A stretch of 64,000 nt of DNA, taken from positions 1 to 64,000 of the forward strand of contig NZ_JAPZVQ010000016.1 of the NCBI RefSeq assembly GCF_027622945.1, given 5' to 3'. The notes under the pieces are model-generated. The model worked only from the letters and a program-made list of their open reading frames with translations. It searched no databases and was not told where the DNA came from. Every line of letters begins with the position of its first letter. Within the stretch, counting starts at the first letter, position 1. A program made the position numbers and the translations under genes. Positions 52,659 through 61,655 of this stretch are shown piece by piece. This DNA is from Glycomyces lechevalierae. GTDB taxonomy: Bacteria > Actinomycetota > Actinomycetes > Mycobacteriales > Micromonosporaceae.

Positions 52659-54218
52659 TCACTCCTTGTCGGGTTCGGCGGCCAGTACGAGCTTGTGCGT
52701 GGCCACCGGCGGCTCGTCCGTGGCGCCCTCGACCGCGTCCGTGGGCAGGAGCCTCCAGTCGGGCCGTGCGAAGAACGCCTGGGTCTCGCGGTACACCAGC
52801 GGCGTCAGCATCATCAGGCCGATGAGGTTCGGGAGGGCCATGAGCCCGTTCGCGATGTCCGAGAGCCCCCACAGCAGGTCGAGGCTGGTGACCGCGCCGA
52901 GGTAGGAGACCATTACGTACACGATCCGGTAGGGCATGATCAGCGCCCGGCCCGTGTACCGCTCGAGGCACTTCTCGCCGTAGTAGGACCAGCCGATGAT
53001 CGTCGAGAACGCGAACGTGGCCAGGCCGACCGCGACGATGAAGCCGCCGATCGCGCCGCCCGTCGTGCCCGCGCCGCCGAGGCCCTCTTCGAACGCGAGT
53101 CGCGTCAGCGCCGAGGAGGTGACGAGTTCGCCGTTCTCGTCCACAGTGCCGAGCACGCCGGTGACGACGATGACCAGGCCCGTCATGGTGACCACGATGA
53201 TCGTGTCGATGAACGTCTGCGTCATCGACACCATGGCCTGCCGGACCGGCTGGTCCGTCTTCGCCGCCGCGGCCGCGAAACCGCCCGTGCCGAGGCCGGA
53301 CTCGTTCGAGAAGACGCCGCGCGCGAAGCCGATCTGGATCGTCAGCATGATCGCCGACCCGGTGAACCCGCCGACGGCCGCGCCGCCGGTGAACGCCTGC
53401 TGGAAGATCGTCACAAGCGCCTGGCCGAGCACGTCCCAGTTGAACGCCAGCACCGCGAGCGCGCCGAGCACGTAGAACACGATCATGAACGGCACCAGCG
53501 CGGCCGAGACCTGCCCGATCCACTTGATGCCGCCGAGGATCGTCACGCCCACGAGCACGAGGATGACCAAGCCCGTCAGCTGCGGGGTCCACCAGGAGCC
53601 CGCGGGCAGCTGCGCGTCGATCGCGCTCGTGACGTTCCCGGACTGGACCGCGTTGCCGATGCCGAAGCTCGCGATGACGCCGAACAGGGCGAACAGGAAC
53701 GCGAGGAGCTTCCCGATCGGGCCGGGGATGCCGTCCGAGAGGTACCGCTGCGGGCCGCCGGACTGGTCGCCGTTCTTGTTCGTCGTCCGGAACTTGACGC
53801 CCAGGAGCGCTTCGGAGTACTTGGTGGCCATGCCGAGGAAGCCGGTCACCCACATCCAGAACAGCGCGCCCGGTCCGCCGATGGCGATCGCCGCGCCCAC
53901 GCCGCCGATGTTGCCGACGCCCACAGTGGCCGCGAGCGCGACCGACAGCGCCTGGTAGTGGCTCAGGTCGCCCTCGGAGCCGTTGTTCTCGTTGCGCTTG
54001 AACAGGGCCAGCCAGAGGGCGTAGCCGAGGCGCCGGAACTGGATGCCCTTGAGCTGGATCGTGAAGATCAGGCCCACGCCGAAGAGGGTGAAGACCAGCA
54101 GGGGTCCCCAGACCACCGCGCCGACGGACGCGACGGCGGCCCCGTACTCCTCGTTCAGGCCGTCCGCCCAGGACTGGATGGCATCCGTTATCGGGTCGAG
54201 GAAGTCCATGAAGTCCAC
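52659..54218 (-). CDS. Sodium:alanine symporter (AGCS family)
   Basis: A 519-residue membrane carrier with about eleven helices. The family features are GVGLIFTIQLKGIQFRRLGYAL near the start, ATVGVGNIGGVGAAIAIGGPGALFWMW, and NESGLGTGGFAAAAAKTDQPVRQAM. It imports alanine or glycine with Na+. The short acidic C-terminal tail is ordinary. It is divergent from the exonuclease and 25 bases upstream of recD2. Confidence 0.93.
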   Translation of the reverse strand: MDFMDFLDPITDAIQSWADGLNEEYGAAVASVGAVVWGPLLVFTLFGVGLIFTIQLKGIQFRRLGYALWLALFKRNENNGSEGDLSHYQALSVALAATVGVGNIGGVGAAIAIGGPGALFWMWVTGFLGMATKYSEALLGVKFRTTNKNGDQSGGPQRYLSDGIPGPIGKLLAFLFALFGVIASFGIGNAVQSGNVTSAIDAQLPAGSWWTPQLTGLVILVLVGVTILGGIKWIGQVSAALVPFMIVFYVLGALAVLAFNWDVLGQALVTIFQQAFTGGAAVGGFTGSAIMLTIQIGFARGVFSNESGLGTGGFAAAAAKTDQPVRQAMVSMTQTFIDTIIVVTMTGLVIVVTGVLGTVDENGELVTSSALTRLAFEEGLGGAGTTGGAIGGFIVAVGLATFAFSTIIGWSYYGEKCLERYTGRALIMPYRIVYVMVSYLGAVTSLDLLWGLSDIANGLMALPNLIGLMMLTPLVYRETQAFFARPDWRLLPTDAVEGATDEPPVATHKLVLAAEPDKE

Positions 54219-54315
54219 ATGCTCCTTTCAAGGGAGGTATGCGCCTTAAGTCGGGGTGATCCCGCGCCCGCAGAGCATATAGGGGAATGTCGGACCCTCC
54301 CGGTACGGTGTGGCC

Positions 54316-55008
54316 ATGAGCGAACGATGGTTTGAAGGGCCCCTCCTGGGCTTCGACACCGAGACGACGGGCGTCGCGGTGGACCGCGACCGGATCGTCC
54401 AGGCGGCGTTGGTCAGCGGCCCGCAGCCCGGTGTCGAGACGGCGCGCACGTGGCTGATCGACCCCGGCGTGCCGATCCCCCCGGGCGCCACGCGGGTCCA
54501 CGGGATCACGGACGCGCAGGTGCAGGCCGAGGGGCTCGCCCCGGCCGCGGCCCTCGCCGAGGTCGCCGAGGCGCTGCGCGGCGCCGTGGAGGCCGGCGTG
54601 CCGGTGGTGGCGTTCCGGGCCGGGTTCGACTGCACGCTCCTGGCGTTCGAGCTGGAGCGGCACGGCATCGAGCAGCCGGACTGGACGCGGATGGCGATCG
54701 TGGACCCGTCGGTGCTCGACAAGCGCGTGGACCGGTACCGCCGCGGCAAGCGGACCTTGGGCGTGACGGCCGCGCATTACGGTGTGCCGCATTCGGAAGC
54801 GCACTCGGCGGCGGGGGACGCGATCGCGACCGTGGGCCTGGCGCGCGCGATCGGCGCGATGTACCCGGAGGTCGGGGACCTCACGCCGCTGGACCTCCAT
54901 GCGGCGCAGGTGCTGTGGCACGCCGAGGACGCGGCGAGCCTGGAGGCGTACTTCCGCCGCAAGGGCCGCGAGGAGGCCGTGGAGCGACGCTGGCCGCTCC
55001 AGCGGTAG
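54316..55008 (+). CDS. DnaQ-like (DEDDh) 3'-5' exonuclease
   Basis: A 230-residue exonuclease domain protein. Exo I is LGFDTETTGVAVDRDRIVQAALV, Exo II includes AFRAGFDCTLLAFEL, and Exo III is HSEAHSAAGDAIATVGLARA, supplying D, E, D, H and D. HGITDAQVQAEG is also typical. It may proofread or trim DNA or RNA; it lacks a polymerase-binding tail, so calling it the Pol III epsilon subunit is not warranted. ATG 54316 is the start. Confidence 0.9.
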   Translation: MSERWFEGPLLGFDTETTGVAVDRDRIVQAALVSGPQPGVETARTWLIDPGVPIPPGATRVHGITDAQVQAEGLAPAAALAEVAEALRGAVEAGVPVVAFRAGFDCTLLAFELERHGIEQPDWTRMAIVDPSVLDKRVDRYRRGKRTLGVTAAHYGVPHSEAHSAAGDAIATVGLARAIGAMYPEVGDLTPLDLHAAQVLWHAEDAASLEAYFRRKGREEAVERRWPLQR

Positions 55009-55020
55009 CCGAAGACGAAG

Positions 55021-55055
55021 CGAGGCCCCGATCCATTCGGATCGGGGCCTCGCTC
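55021..55055. terminator. Bidirectional terminator
   Basis: A perfect 14-bp stem (CGAGGCCCCGATCC with GGATCGGGGCCTCG) with an ATTC loop between convergent genes. Confidence 0.85.
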
Positions 55056-55073
55056 GAACGTCCGTGCTGAGGG

Positions 55074-55787
55074 CTAGTGGCCTTCGGCCGCTTCCTCGGG
55101 CTCGTAGTACTCGCGCTCGTCGGGCTCGAGGGCCTGGCCGACCGGGAGGCTCGCCGGGATCTCGGTGCCGTCCGAGAAGTGGAAGACCACGTCGATCGTG
55201 TCGCCGGAGACCAGCTCTTCCTGGAGGTTCTCGATCAGGAAGTAGGTGCCGGAGGTGACGCCCTGGTCGAGGCGGGCGTACTCGGCCGACGCGATGACGA
55301 TGGGCGCGTACTCCTCCTCGCCGGTGAGCTCGTCGGCCTCGGCCGGCTCGCCGGTGGCGTCGTCGGCGCTGGGCTCCTCGGTGGACTCGCCGGTGGTCGC
55401 GTCGCCCGCGGGGGTCTCGTCCGCGGTCTCGCGGGCGTCCTCCATGGCCTCTTCGGCCTCGGCGACGGGGTCGACGAACGTGATCGTCCCGGCGTCGGTC
55501 TCGATGCTCTCGAGGCTGATCTCCTCGCTGCCCTCGTTGCCGATCCAGAGCCGCAGGGCGGCGTCGTCACCGGCGGCGTAGCCGTCGGCGGACTGGAATT
55601 CGACCTGGAGGTCGCGCAGCGAGATGTCACCCTCGTCGATGTTCACTCCGGCGATGGCGCTCTGCTTGACCTCGGTCTGCGAACCGAGGCTGGCGCCGCA
55701 CGCGGACAGAGCGGTCGCAGCGGCCCCCGCGATCGCGATAGCGGCCGCGCGACGCACCGTGATCGCCGTGCTGATTCCCCTGACCAC
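55074..55787 (-). CDS. LpqE-like lipoprotein
   Basis: A 237-residue exported lipoprotein. The signal peptide has a basic start and the lipobox TALSAC (cysteine 33). A beta-sandwich domain is interrupted by a roughly 60-residue Asp/Glu/Ala/Thr-rich insert (about 125-170). The C-terminus is acidic (EPDEREYYEPEEAAEGH). Position next to carD in divergent orientation is that of lpqE in mycobacteria, and the domain resembles the PCu(A)C/DUF461-like copper-chaperone fold. GTG 55787 has GGGAGGACC upstream. Function unproven. Confidence 0.68.
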   Translation of the reverse strand: MVRGISTAITVRRAAAIAIAGAAATALSACGASLGSQTEVKQSAIAGVNIDEGDISLRDLQVEFQSADGYAAGDDAALRLWIGNEGSEEISLESIETDAGTITFVDPVAEAEEAMEDARETADETPAGDATTGESTEEPSADDATGEPAEADELTGEEEYAPIVIASAEYARLDQGVTSGTYFLIENLQEELVSGDTIDVVFHFSDGTEIPASLPVGQALEPDEREYYEPEEAAEGH

Positions 55788-56193
55788 TGCTGGTCCTCCC
55801 TGAGTTCCGACAGGAATGCTGACGACAGCGTAGACGACGAGCACTCCTCGTTTCTCTGGGCCGGGCGCGAGGCGAGCCCTGGATCTCACCCCAGGGCGAA
55901 CAACGGGCGAACTCGTTGCGGCTCAACAGAAAAGGCCCTACTAGTGAGCATCGAGGCAGGTAGCGGCGGCACCCGTGCGACCACCGTCGCGCGGGCGGGC
56001 ACCACTCAGGAGGGGCCGGACACGAAAGAGGGACGCAGGCCTCATTTGTCTCCTCTGCTCGCCGCCCGGAAGCCCAAGGTGCCGTAGAGTAATCAGTCAC
56101 ATACCAATTGACCAGGGAATTCGCGGCGATCCGCTGTCGGGGAAACCCCCGATCCCGTGTTAAGCTGGACACAGCGAAAGGGGTTTCGATCCT
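55788..56193. promoter_or_regulatory. lpqE/carD divergent intergenic region
   Basis: Roughly 400 bases contain promoters for both genes. The 100 bases before carD are AT-richer (CACATACCAATTGACCAGG near 56098-56116). A 47-codon reading frame from GTG 55942 exists but lacks a ribosome-binding site and is not called. Confidence 0.5.
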
Positions 56194-56691
56194 ATGGGTT
56201 TTAGTGTCGGCGAGACCGTTGTCTACCCCCACCACGGGGCCGCACTCGTTGAAGCTGTAGAGACTCGCACCATCGGCGGTATCGAACAGGAATACCTCGT
56301 GCTGCGCGTCGAACAGGGTGACCTCACGGTCAAGGTTCCAGCCAAGAACGTCGAGCTCGTCGGCGTCCGGGAAGTCGTCGGCGCCGAAGGCCTCGAGGAG
56401 GTCTTCGAAGTCCTGCGCGCTCCCCACACCGAGGAGCCCACCAACTGGTCGCGGCGTTACAAGGCCAATGTCGAGAAGCTCGCCTCCGGTTCCCCGCTGA
56501 AAATAGCAGAGGTCGTCCGCGACCTGTGGCGGCGCGACCGCGAACGCGGCCTCTCCGCCGGGGAGAAGCGCATGCTCTCCAAGGCCCGCGAGATCCTCAC
56601 CGGCGAGATCGCCCTCGCCGAGGACTGCGTGAAGGACGAGGCGGACAACATCCTCGACAAGGTCCTGCTCTCGGAGGCCCCGGTCAAGTAG
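56194..56691 (+). CDS. carD: CarD RNA-polymerase-binding transcription factor
   Basis: A 165-residue essential-type regulator that binds RNA polymerase beta and stabilises open promoter complexes, especially at rRNA promoters. The N-terminal Tudor-like domain is FSVGETVVYPHHGAALVEAV..YLVLRVEQGDLTVKVPAKN. The C-terminal helical DNA-binding domain includes WSRRYKANVEKLASGSPLKIAEVVRDLWRRD and the conserved minor-groove tryptophan. Start ATG 56194 with AAAGGGG upstream. ispF follows by 28 bases. Confidence 0.96.
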   Translation: MGFSVGETVVYPHHGAALVEAVETRTIGGIEQEYLVLRVEQGDLTVKVPAKNVELVGVREVVGAEGLEEVFEVLRAPHTEEPTNWSRRYKANVEKLASGSPLKIAEVVRDLWRRDRERGLSAGEKRMLSKAREILTGEIALAEDCVKDEADNILDKVLLSEAPVK

Positions 56692-56719
56692 CCGGTCCCC
56701 CGTCCAGAACCGCGTCAGC

Positions 56720-57271
56720 GTGAGCACCAACGACAAGGCGGGCCCCGGGCCCGCCGCGGACTCCCACGAACGCGAAAGCGCCAGTGCGAGTCCCCATACG
56801 CCCTTCGTCATCGGGCACGGGAGCGACGTGCACCGCTTCGACGAAGGCCGGACATGCCGCCTCGCCTGCCTCTCCTGGCCCGGCGAGGCGGGTCTGGCCG
56901 GGCACTCCGACGGGGACGTGGCCGCCCACGCGGCGTGCGACGCCCTGCTCTCCGCCGCCGGACTCGGCGACCTCGGCTCCAACTACGGCACGTCCCGGCC
57001 CGAATGGGCCGGAGCTTCCGGCGCCGCCCTCCTCACCGAGACCGCCCGCCGCGTCCGCGCCGCCGGGTGGTTCATCGGCAACGTGTCCGTGCAGGTCATC
57101 GGCAACCACCCGAAGATCGGCCCGCGCCGGTCCGAGGCCGAGACCGCCATGACCGCGGCCGTCGGCGCCCCCGTGCGCCTCTCCGCGACCACCACGGACG
57201 GCCTGGGCTTCACCGGACGAGGCGAAGGTCTCGCCGCGACCGCGGTAGCGTTGCTGCTGTACCAGCAGTGA
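56720..57271 (+). CDS. ispF: 2-C-methyl-D-erythritol 2,4-cyclodiphosphate synthase
   Basis: A 183-residue enzyme of the non-mevalonate isoprenoid pathway. After a 30-residue polar extension, the core shows GHGSDVHRFDEG (metal D and H), LAGHSDGDVAAHAACDALLSAAGLGDLG, the actinobacterial variant loop NYGTSRPEWAGASG in place of the common FPDTDP, and TTTDGLGFTGRGEG. In many actinobacteria ispD lies between carD and ispF; here it is absent. GTG 56720 is the start. Confidence 0.93.
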   Translation: MSTNDKAGPGPAADSHERESASASPHTPFVIGHGSDVHRFDEGRTCRLACLSWPGEAGLAGHSDGDVAAHAACDALLSAAGLGDLGSNYGTSRPEWAGASGAALLTETARRVRAAGWFIGNVSVQVIGNHPKIGPRRSEAETAMTAAVGAPVRLSATTTDGLGFTGRGEGLAATAVALLLYQQ

Positions 57272-57292
57272 CCGCCATTCGGAAGTTATCCC

Positions 57293-58117
57293 ATGGACGC
57301 AGACCCCAACCGCCGCTCCGTCGCGGAGTACCTCCAGCGCGCCGAGATGCTGTACGACCTCGGCCAAGTCCCCGACGCCCGAGCCGAAGCCGACGCCGCC
57401 CTGCGCGTCGACCCCCTCGACCCCGACGCGAACGCCATGGCCGCCGCGTGCGCGCTCGCCGCGCACGATCCGGACGAGGCCCTCACCTACGCCGGCGCCG
57501 CCCTCGCCCACAAGCCCCAGCACTCGCGGGCGATGATCACCCGCGGGTACGCGCTCGCCGACATCGGCCGCCGCGGCGAGGCCCTCCAGGCCGCCGCGAG
57601 CGTGCTCGACCTCGACCGCGCCTCCTGGCAGCACCACGTGCACTACGCGCTCATCACCCGCCGCGCCGGCGCCGCCCAGCCCGCGCTCGACGCCGCGTGG
57701 AACGCCGTCAACCTCGCGCCTTCACAGCCGCGCACCCACCTGGCGCTCGCCGCGATCGCCGAGAGCCTCGACATGAGCGAACTCGCGAAACGCTCCCGGC
57801 AGGCCGCCGAGGACCTCGGGCCCGACCAGACCGGCGTCCCCGTCCCCGCGATGCCCGCCGAGGTCAGCCGGCCCCCGCGCCGCTTCGTCGACGCCGACCC
57901 CGACGACCCCCGCTGGCGCGACAAGATCTACGGGCCCGGGTTCTTCCGAGGCGCGCTCGGCCGCTCGGTCCTCCTCGGCATCGCCGTCGTCTTCGCCGTC
58001 CCCGCCCTCCTCGGCAGCGAGATCGACACCGGCCCGCGGCTGTTCCTCGCCATCGTCGCCATCGCCGCATGGGTGGCGTGGTTCACAGTTCTGCGCAGGC
58101 ACCGCAACCCCGAGTGA
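57293..58117 (+). CDS. TPR protein with C-terminal membrane helices
   Basis: A 274-residue protein. Residues 1-165 are TPR repeats (AEYLQRAEMLYDLGQVPDARAEADAALRVDP and three more). A proline-rich linker leads to two C-terminal hydrophobic helices (LLGIAVVFAVPALL and FLAIVAIAAWVAWFTVL). It would face the cytoplasm as a scaffold. It follows ispF by 21 bases, but a functional link is not evident. It starts with ATG 57293. Confidence 0.75.
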   Translation: MDADPNRRSVAEYLQRAEMLYDLGQVPDARAEADAALRVDPLDPDANAMAAACALAAHDPDEALTYAGAALAHKPQHSRAMITRGYALADIGRRGEALQAAASVLDLDRASWQHHVHYALITRRAGAAQPALDAAWNAVNLAPSQPRTHLALAAIAESLDMSELAKRSRQAAEDLGPDQTGVPVPAMPAEVSRPPRRFVDADPDDPRWRDKIYGPGFFRGALGRSVLLGIAVVFAVPALLGSEIDTGPRLFLAIVAIAAWVAWFTVLRRHRNPE

Positions 58118-58172
58118 CCTTTCGCGCGCGGCGCTCGTTACTCCTTCACCACGATCTTTGGAGGACGAGCTA

Positions 58173-59267
58173 GTGACCACGTGCTGGGTTCCCGGGGCCG
58201 ACGAAAGCCCTTACAACATCCACAACCTTCCGTTCGGGGTCTTCTCGACCGCCGACGAGACCCTGCCGCGCATCGGCGTGCGCATCGGCGACCAGATCCT
58301 CGACATGCACAAAGCGGTGCTCTCCGGCGACTGCCAGACCTGCGCCGCCTGCACCGCCCTGCGCGACCCCGCCCTCAACCGGCTCCTGTCGCTCGGCAAG
58401 GACGCCTGGAAGCAGATCCGCGCCCAAGCCCAGGAAGCGCTCACCGAGTCGAGCATCCAGGACATCGCCACCAACTGGCTCACGCCGCTCAGCGACGCCG
58501 TCATGCACGCCCCGCTCCTGGTGACCGACTACGTCGACTTCACCATGCGCGCCCCCGACGCCGCCCGCGTCTACCCGCGCGCCTCCAACGGCCGGGCCTC
58601 GACCCTCATCCCCTCCGGGATGGACGTCGTGCGCCCCTCCGGGCACCGCCGCGGCGACGACGGCCAGCCCGTCTTCGGCCCCACCCGGGCCCTCGACATC
58701 GAAGCCGAAGTCGGCTTCCTCATCGGCGGCGAATCCGAACTCGGACAACCCGTCTCGCCCGACGCGTTCGAAGACCACGTGTTCGGCGCGGTCCTCCTCA
58801 ACGACTGGACCGCCCGCGACTTCGCCGAACTCGAGACCGACGGCCTCGGCCCGTTCGCGTCCAAGTCGTTCGCGACCTCCATGAGCGCCTGGGTCACGCC
58901 CATCGAAGCGCTCAACGCCGCCCGCACCGCCGCGCCCGAACCGACCGCGGACATGGCGTCCTATCTCAAGGAATCCGACCGGTACGGCTTCGACCTGCAC
59001 CTGAACATCGAAGTCAACGGAGTGGCCGTCGCCGGCGCCGACTTCGCCGAGTCCTACTGGACCCCCGCGCAGCAGCTCGCGCAGCTCACCTCCGGCGGCG
59101 CGCTCCTGCGCTCCGGCCTCCTGTACGGCTCCGGCGAAGCCGTCACCGGCCAGTTCAACCTCGAGACCGGCGACACCGTCAAGGTCACCGCCACCGCACC
59201 GGGCCCGCGCGGCACCACCATCGCCCTCGGCGAGGTCGAAGCGCGCGTCCTGCCGTCCATCACCTGA
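58173..59267 (+). CDS. Fumarylacetoacetase-like protein with altered active site
   Basis: A 364-residue protein colinear with fumarylacetoacetase. The N-terminal domain has YNIHNLPFGVFSTADETLPRIGVRIGDQILDM. The FAH fold has DIEAEVGFLIG (metal glutamates), LLNDWTARDF (metal Asp), LGPFASKSF and GTTIALGEVEARVLPS. However, the segment that should read DFYSS..H has DFTMRAPD: tyrosine is replaced by threonine and the catalytic histidine by aspartate. About 17 residues before the GRAS motif are missing. No tyrosine-degradation genes are near, so another substrate is likely. GTG 58173 has GGAGGACG upstream. Confidence 0.8.
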   Translation: MTTCWVPGADESPYNIHNLPFGVFSTADETLPRIGVRIGDQILDMHKAVLSGDCQTCAACTALRDPALNRLLSLGKDAWKQIRAQAQEALTESSIQDIATNWLTPLSDAVMHAPLLVTDYVDFTMRAPDAARVYPRASNGRASTLIPSGMDVVRPSGHRRGDDGQPVFGPTRALDIEAEVGFLIGGESELGQPVSPDAFEDHVFGAVLLNDWTARDFAELETDGLGPFASKSFATSMSAWVTPIEALNAARTAAPEPTADMASYLKESDRYGFDLHLNIEVNGVAVAGADFAESYWTPAQQLAQLTSGGALLRSGLLYGSGEAVTGQFNLETGDTVKVTATAPGPRGTTIALGEVEARVLPSIT

Positions 59268-59293
59268 CCGGACGCCCACGGCGGCAACGAGAA

Positions 59294-59326
59294 CCGGCCG
59301 GTACCGCGAGACGCGGTACCGGCCGG
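59294..59326. terminator. Bidirectional terminator
   Basis: A perfect 15-bp stem (CCGGCCGGTACCGCG with CGCGGTACCGGCCGG) with an AGA loop between convergent genes. Confidence 0.85.
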
Positions 59327-59337
59327 GGAACAATCGA

Positions 59338-59820
59338 TCAGACCAGGACGGTCTTCGCACTCGGGGCGAGCTGAGCGATCAGCTCCACCTCGACCGGGGC
59401 GCCCAACGGCAGCTCGGCCACGCCGACCGCGCTGCGCGCGTGCGTCCCCGCCTCGCCGAAGACCTCCCCGAGGAGCTCGGAAGCACCGTTGACCACCTTC
59501 GGCTGACCGGTGAACCCGGGCGCCGAGGCCACGAAGCCGACGACCTTCACGATCCGCACGACCTCGTCGAGCGGCGCGATCGAAGCCACCGCCGCCAACG
59601 CGTTCAACGCGCAGATCCGGGCCAGGTCGTAGCCCTGCTCCGGATCCACCTCCGCGCCGACCTTCCCGGTCGCCGCGAGCACGCCGTCGACCATCGGCAA
59701 CTGCCCCGAGGTGTACACGTACTCCCCGGAGCGGACCGCCGGCTGGTAAGCGGCCACCGGCGGCACCACCGCCGGCAGCGACAGGCCCAGGCGCGCCAGC
59801 GCCTTGTCCACATCGGCCAC
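59338..59820 (-). CDS. RidA/YjgF-family protein
   Basis: A 160-residue protein. RSGEYVYTSGQLPMVDG, a GYDLARICALNALAAV helix and LDEVVRIVKVVGFVASAPGF are typical of RidA. RidA proteins hydrolyse reactive enamine/imine intermediates from PLP enzymes. GTG 59820 starts two bases after the stop of the DUF4177 gene, so they form one operon. The same pair stands next to arsA-like genes in mycobacteria. Confidence 0.88.
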   Translation of the reverse strand: MADVDKALARLGLSLPAVVPPVAAYQPAVRSGEYVYTSGQLPMVDGVLAATGKVGAEVDPEQGYDLARICALNALAAVASIAPLDEVVRIVKVVGFVASAPGFTGQPKVVNGASELLGEVFGEAGTHARSAVGVAELPLGAPVEVELIAQLAPSAKTVLV

Positions 59821-59822
59821 CG

Positions 59823-59981
59823 CTACTGCTCCTTCTTGCGCTTGAAGTACGCCACGAGCTGCTCCGAGTTCTGACCGGGCAGGACGGTCACCAGTTCCCA
59901 GCCCTCGTCCCCGAAGTTGTCGAGGATCATCTTCGTGTTGTGGATCAGCAGCGGCGCGGTGAGGTACTCCCATTTCTCCAT
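59823..59981 (-). CDS. DUF4177 small protein
   Basis: A 52-residue protein: MEKWEYLTAPLLIHNTK, then NFGDEGWELVTVLPG and a basic end YFKRKKEQ. The DUF4177 family is small, beta-rich and of unknown role. It corresponds in position to Rv3678A, next to ridA. ATG 59981 leaves the usual length. Confidence 0.8.
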   Translation of the reverse strand: MEKWEYLTAPLLIHNTKMILDNFGDEGWELVTVLPGQNSEQLVAYFKRKKEQ

Positions 59982-60102
59982 GCGCCCACAGTACGGCGTC
60001 TTGCTCGAGCGGCGACGCACCGCTACGCTCAGAGTGCGTCGCCTCCCCGAAGTCCTTACGGTGCGCCGCCTCGGGCCGCACCAGTCGAACCAGGGAGTTC
60101 CC

Positions 60103-60672
60103 GTGTCGTCAGACACCAGTGCGCCGTCCTTCGAAACCGCGCCCCACGAACCGACCAGCGACGCCGCCGCCGCGCCGCCCGGCATCCCCGACCATCGCGC
60201 CAAGCCCGCGCACGGCCGCCACGAACCGCCGCGCGACCGCTCGAACCGCCTGTGGACGTGGATCATCGCGGCCGCCGCCATCGCGTTCTGCGTCGCACTC
60301 GTCCTCGGCGCCATGCGCCTCTACACCGGCGTCGACGACGTCACGGACACGCCCGTGCACACGGTCGACGCGTTCCTCGGGGCACTCCTCGAGGACCGCG
60401 ACGCCGAAGCCGCCGCGGCCTGGCTCTGCGCCGACAAGGCCGACCGCGACCTCAGCGAGGCCGTCGCGGCCCTCTCCTACACGGACGGGACCGGCGAGTT
60501 CGCGTGGGACGAGGTCACCGAGACCGGGCGTTCCGTCGGCGCGGCCACTGTCGCCGCCGAGATCCGCATCGGCGAGAGCGGCGCGTTCTCCGAGCCCGCG
60601 ACGTGGGAGTTCTCGCTCGTCGCGGAGGAAGGCGACCCGCAATGGCTCATCTGCGGGATCACCGCGGCATGA
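60103..60672 (+). CDS. Single-span membrane protein with NTF2-like ectodomain
   Basis: A 189-residue protein. A Pro/Ala/Arg-rich cytoplasmic N-terminus (1-48) is followed by one membrane helix (WTWIIAAAAIAFCVALVLGAM, about 50-70). An external domain resembles DUF4878/NTF2-like lumazine-binding folds (FLGALLEDRDAEAAAAWLCADKAD, ending WLICGITAA). GTG 60103 has AGGGAG upstream. Function unknown. It lies 14 bases upstream of the arsA pair on the same strand. Confidence 0.72.
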   Translation: MSSDTSAPSFETAPHEPTSDAAAAPPGIPDHRAKPAHGRHEPPRDRSNRLWTWIIAAAAIAFCVALVLGAMRLYTGVDDVTDTPVHTVDAFLGALLEDRDAEAAAAWLCADKADRDLSEAVAALSYTDGTGEFAWDEVTETGRSVGAATVAAEIRIGESGAFSEPATWEFSLVAEEGDPQWLICGITAA

Positions 60673-60686
60673 CTAGACTCCGATGA

Positions 60687-61655
60687 ATGACTGCCTCAGC
60701 GTTCCCGGTGCCGCGACTGCACATCGTCACCGGGAAGGGCGGCACCGGCAAGACCTCGGTCGCGGCCGCGCTGGCCCTCGCGCTCGCAGGCACCGGCCGG
60801 CGGGTCCTGCTGGTGGAAGTCGAAGGGCGCCAAGGGATCGCGCCGCTGTTCGACGCCCCTTCGCTGGGTTACGAGGAGCGGCACCTCGCGGCGGGCCTGG
60901 ACGGCGGGGAGGTCTTCGGGCAGTCGGTGGACGCCGACGAGGCGCTTCTGGACTACCTGACGATGTTCTACCGGCTCGGCTCGGCCGGGAAGGCGCTGCA
61001 GAAGTTCGGGGCGATCGACTTCGCGACCACGATCGCGCCCGGGCTGCGGGACATCCTGCTCACCGGCAAGCTGAAAGAGGCGGTCTCGCGGGCCGAGGCC
61101 GGGCGGATGTCGTACGACGCGGTGGTGCTGGACGCGCCGCCCACCGGCCGCATCGTGAAATTCCTGAACGTGACGGTCGAATCGGGCCGCCTGGCGAAGA
61201 CCGGCCCGATCGGCAAACACTCCAGGTCCGTGGCGAGGATGCTCCATTCCTCGCTCACCGCCGTCCACCTCGTCACGACCCCAGCGGCCATGCCCGTCCA
61301 AGAAACCCTGGACGCCAACAAGGAACTCATGGCGGCCGACCTTCCCGTAGGACACCTCGTCCTGAACAAGGTCGCCGGCGCGAAGGCCGTCGAAGTCGAA
61401 GCGGAAGCAATCAACGCGGGACTGGAACGAGCGGGCCTGACCCCCGAACCAGCCCTCGTCACCGGCCTCCTCAAGGAGTATTCGGCCGCCCGCGCCGAGA
61501 TCGAGTCGATCGACGCCTACCGGGACCGGCTCGAACAGCTCGGCCGGCCGGTCGAGGAACTGCCGCTGCTCCCCGAGGGCGTCGACCTGTCCGGCCTCTA
61601 CCAACTCGCCCGTGTCCTGCGGCCCGGCATCATCGGAGAGCGACGCAATGGCTGA
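60687..61655 (+). CDS. ArsA/GET3-like ATPase, copy 1
   Basis: A 322-residue P-loop ATPase of the Mrp/ArsA group. The deviant Walker A is TGKGGTGKTS (residues 15-24) with the intermonomer lysine. VLLVEVEGRQG and VVLDAPPTGR are the switch and Walker B regions, and LVLNKVAGAKAVEVE follows. The counterpart of Rv3679. In mycobacteria the pair is linked to hydrophobic-protein or envelope traffic and stress, but its cargo is unsettled. The stop overlaps copy 2 by eight bases. Confidence 0.88.
   Translation: MTASAFPVPRLHIVTGKGGTGKTSVAAALALALAGTGRRVLLVEVEGRQGIAPLFDAPSLGYEERHLAAGLDGGEVFGQSVDADEALLDYLTMFYRLGSAGKALQKFGAIDFATTIAPGLRDILLTGKLKEAVSRAEAGRMSYDAVVLDAPPTGRIVKFLNVTVESGRLAKTGPIGKHSRSVARMLHSSLTAVHLVTTPAAMPVQETLDANKELMAADLPVGHLVLNKVAGAKAVEVEAEAINAGLERAGLTPEPALVTGLLKEYSAARAEIESIDAYRDRLEQLGRPVEELPLLPEGVDLSGLYQLARVLRPGIIGERRNG

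Noticed and set aside
55942..56085. 47-codon ORF between lpqE and carD
   Set aside because: No ribosome-binding site, low-complexity composition and no recognisable family. Its start only loosely recalls a cation-transporter N-terminus.
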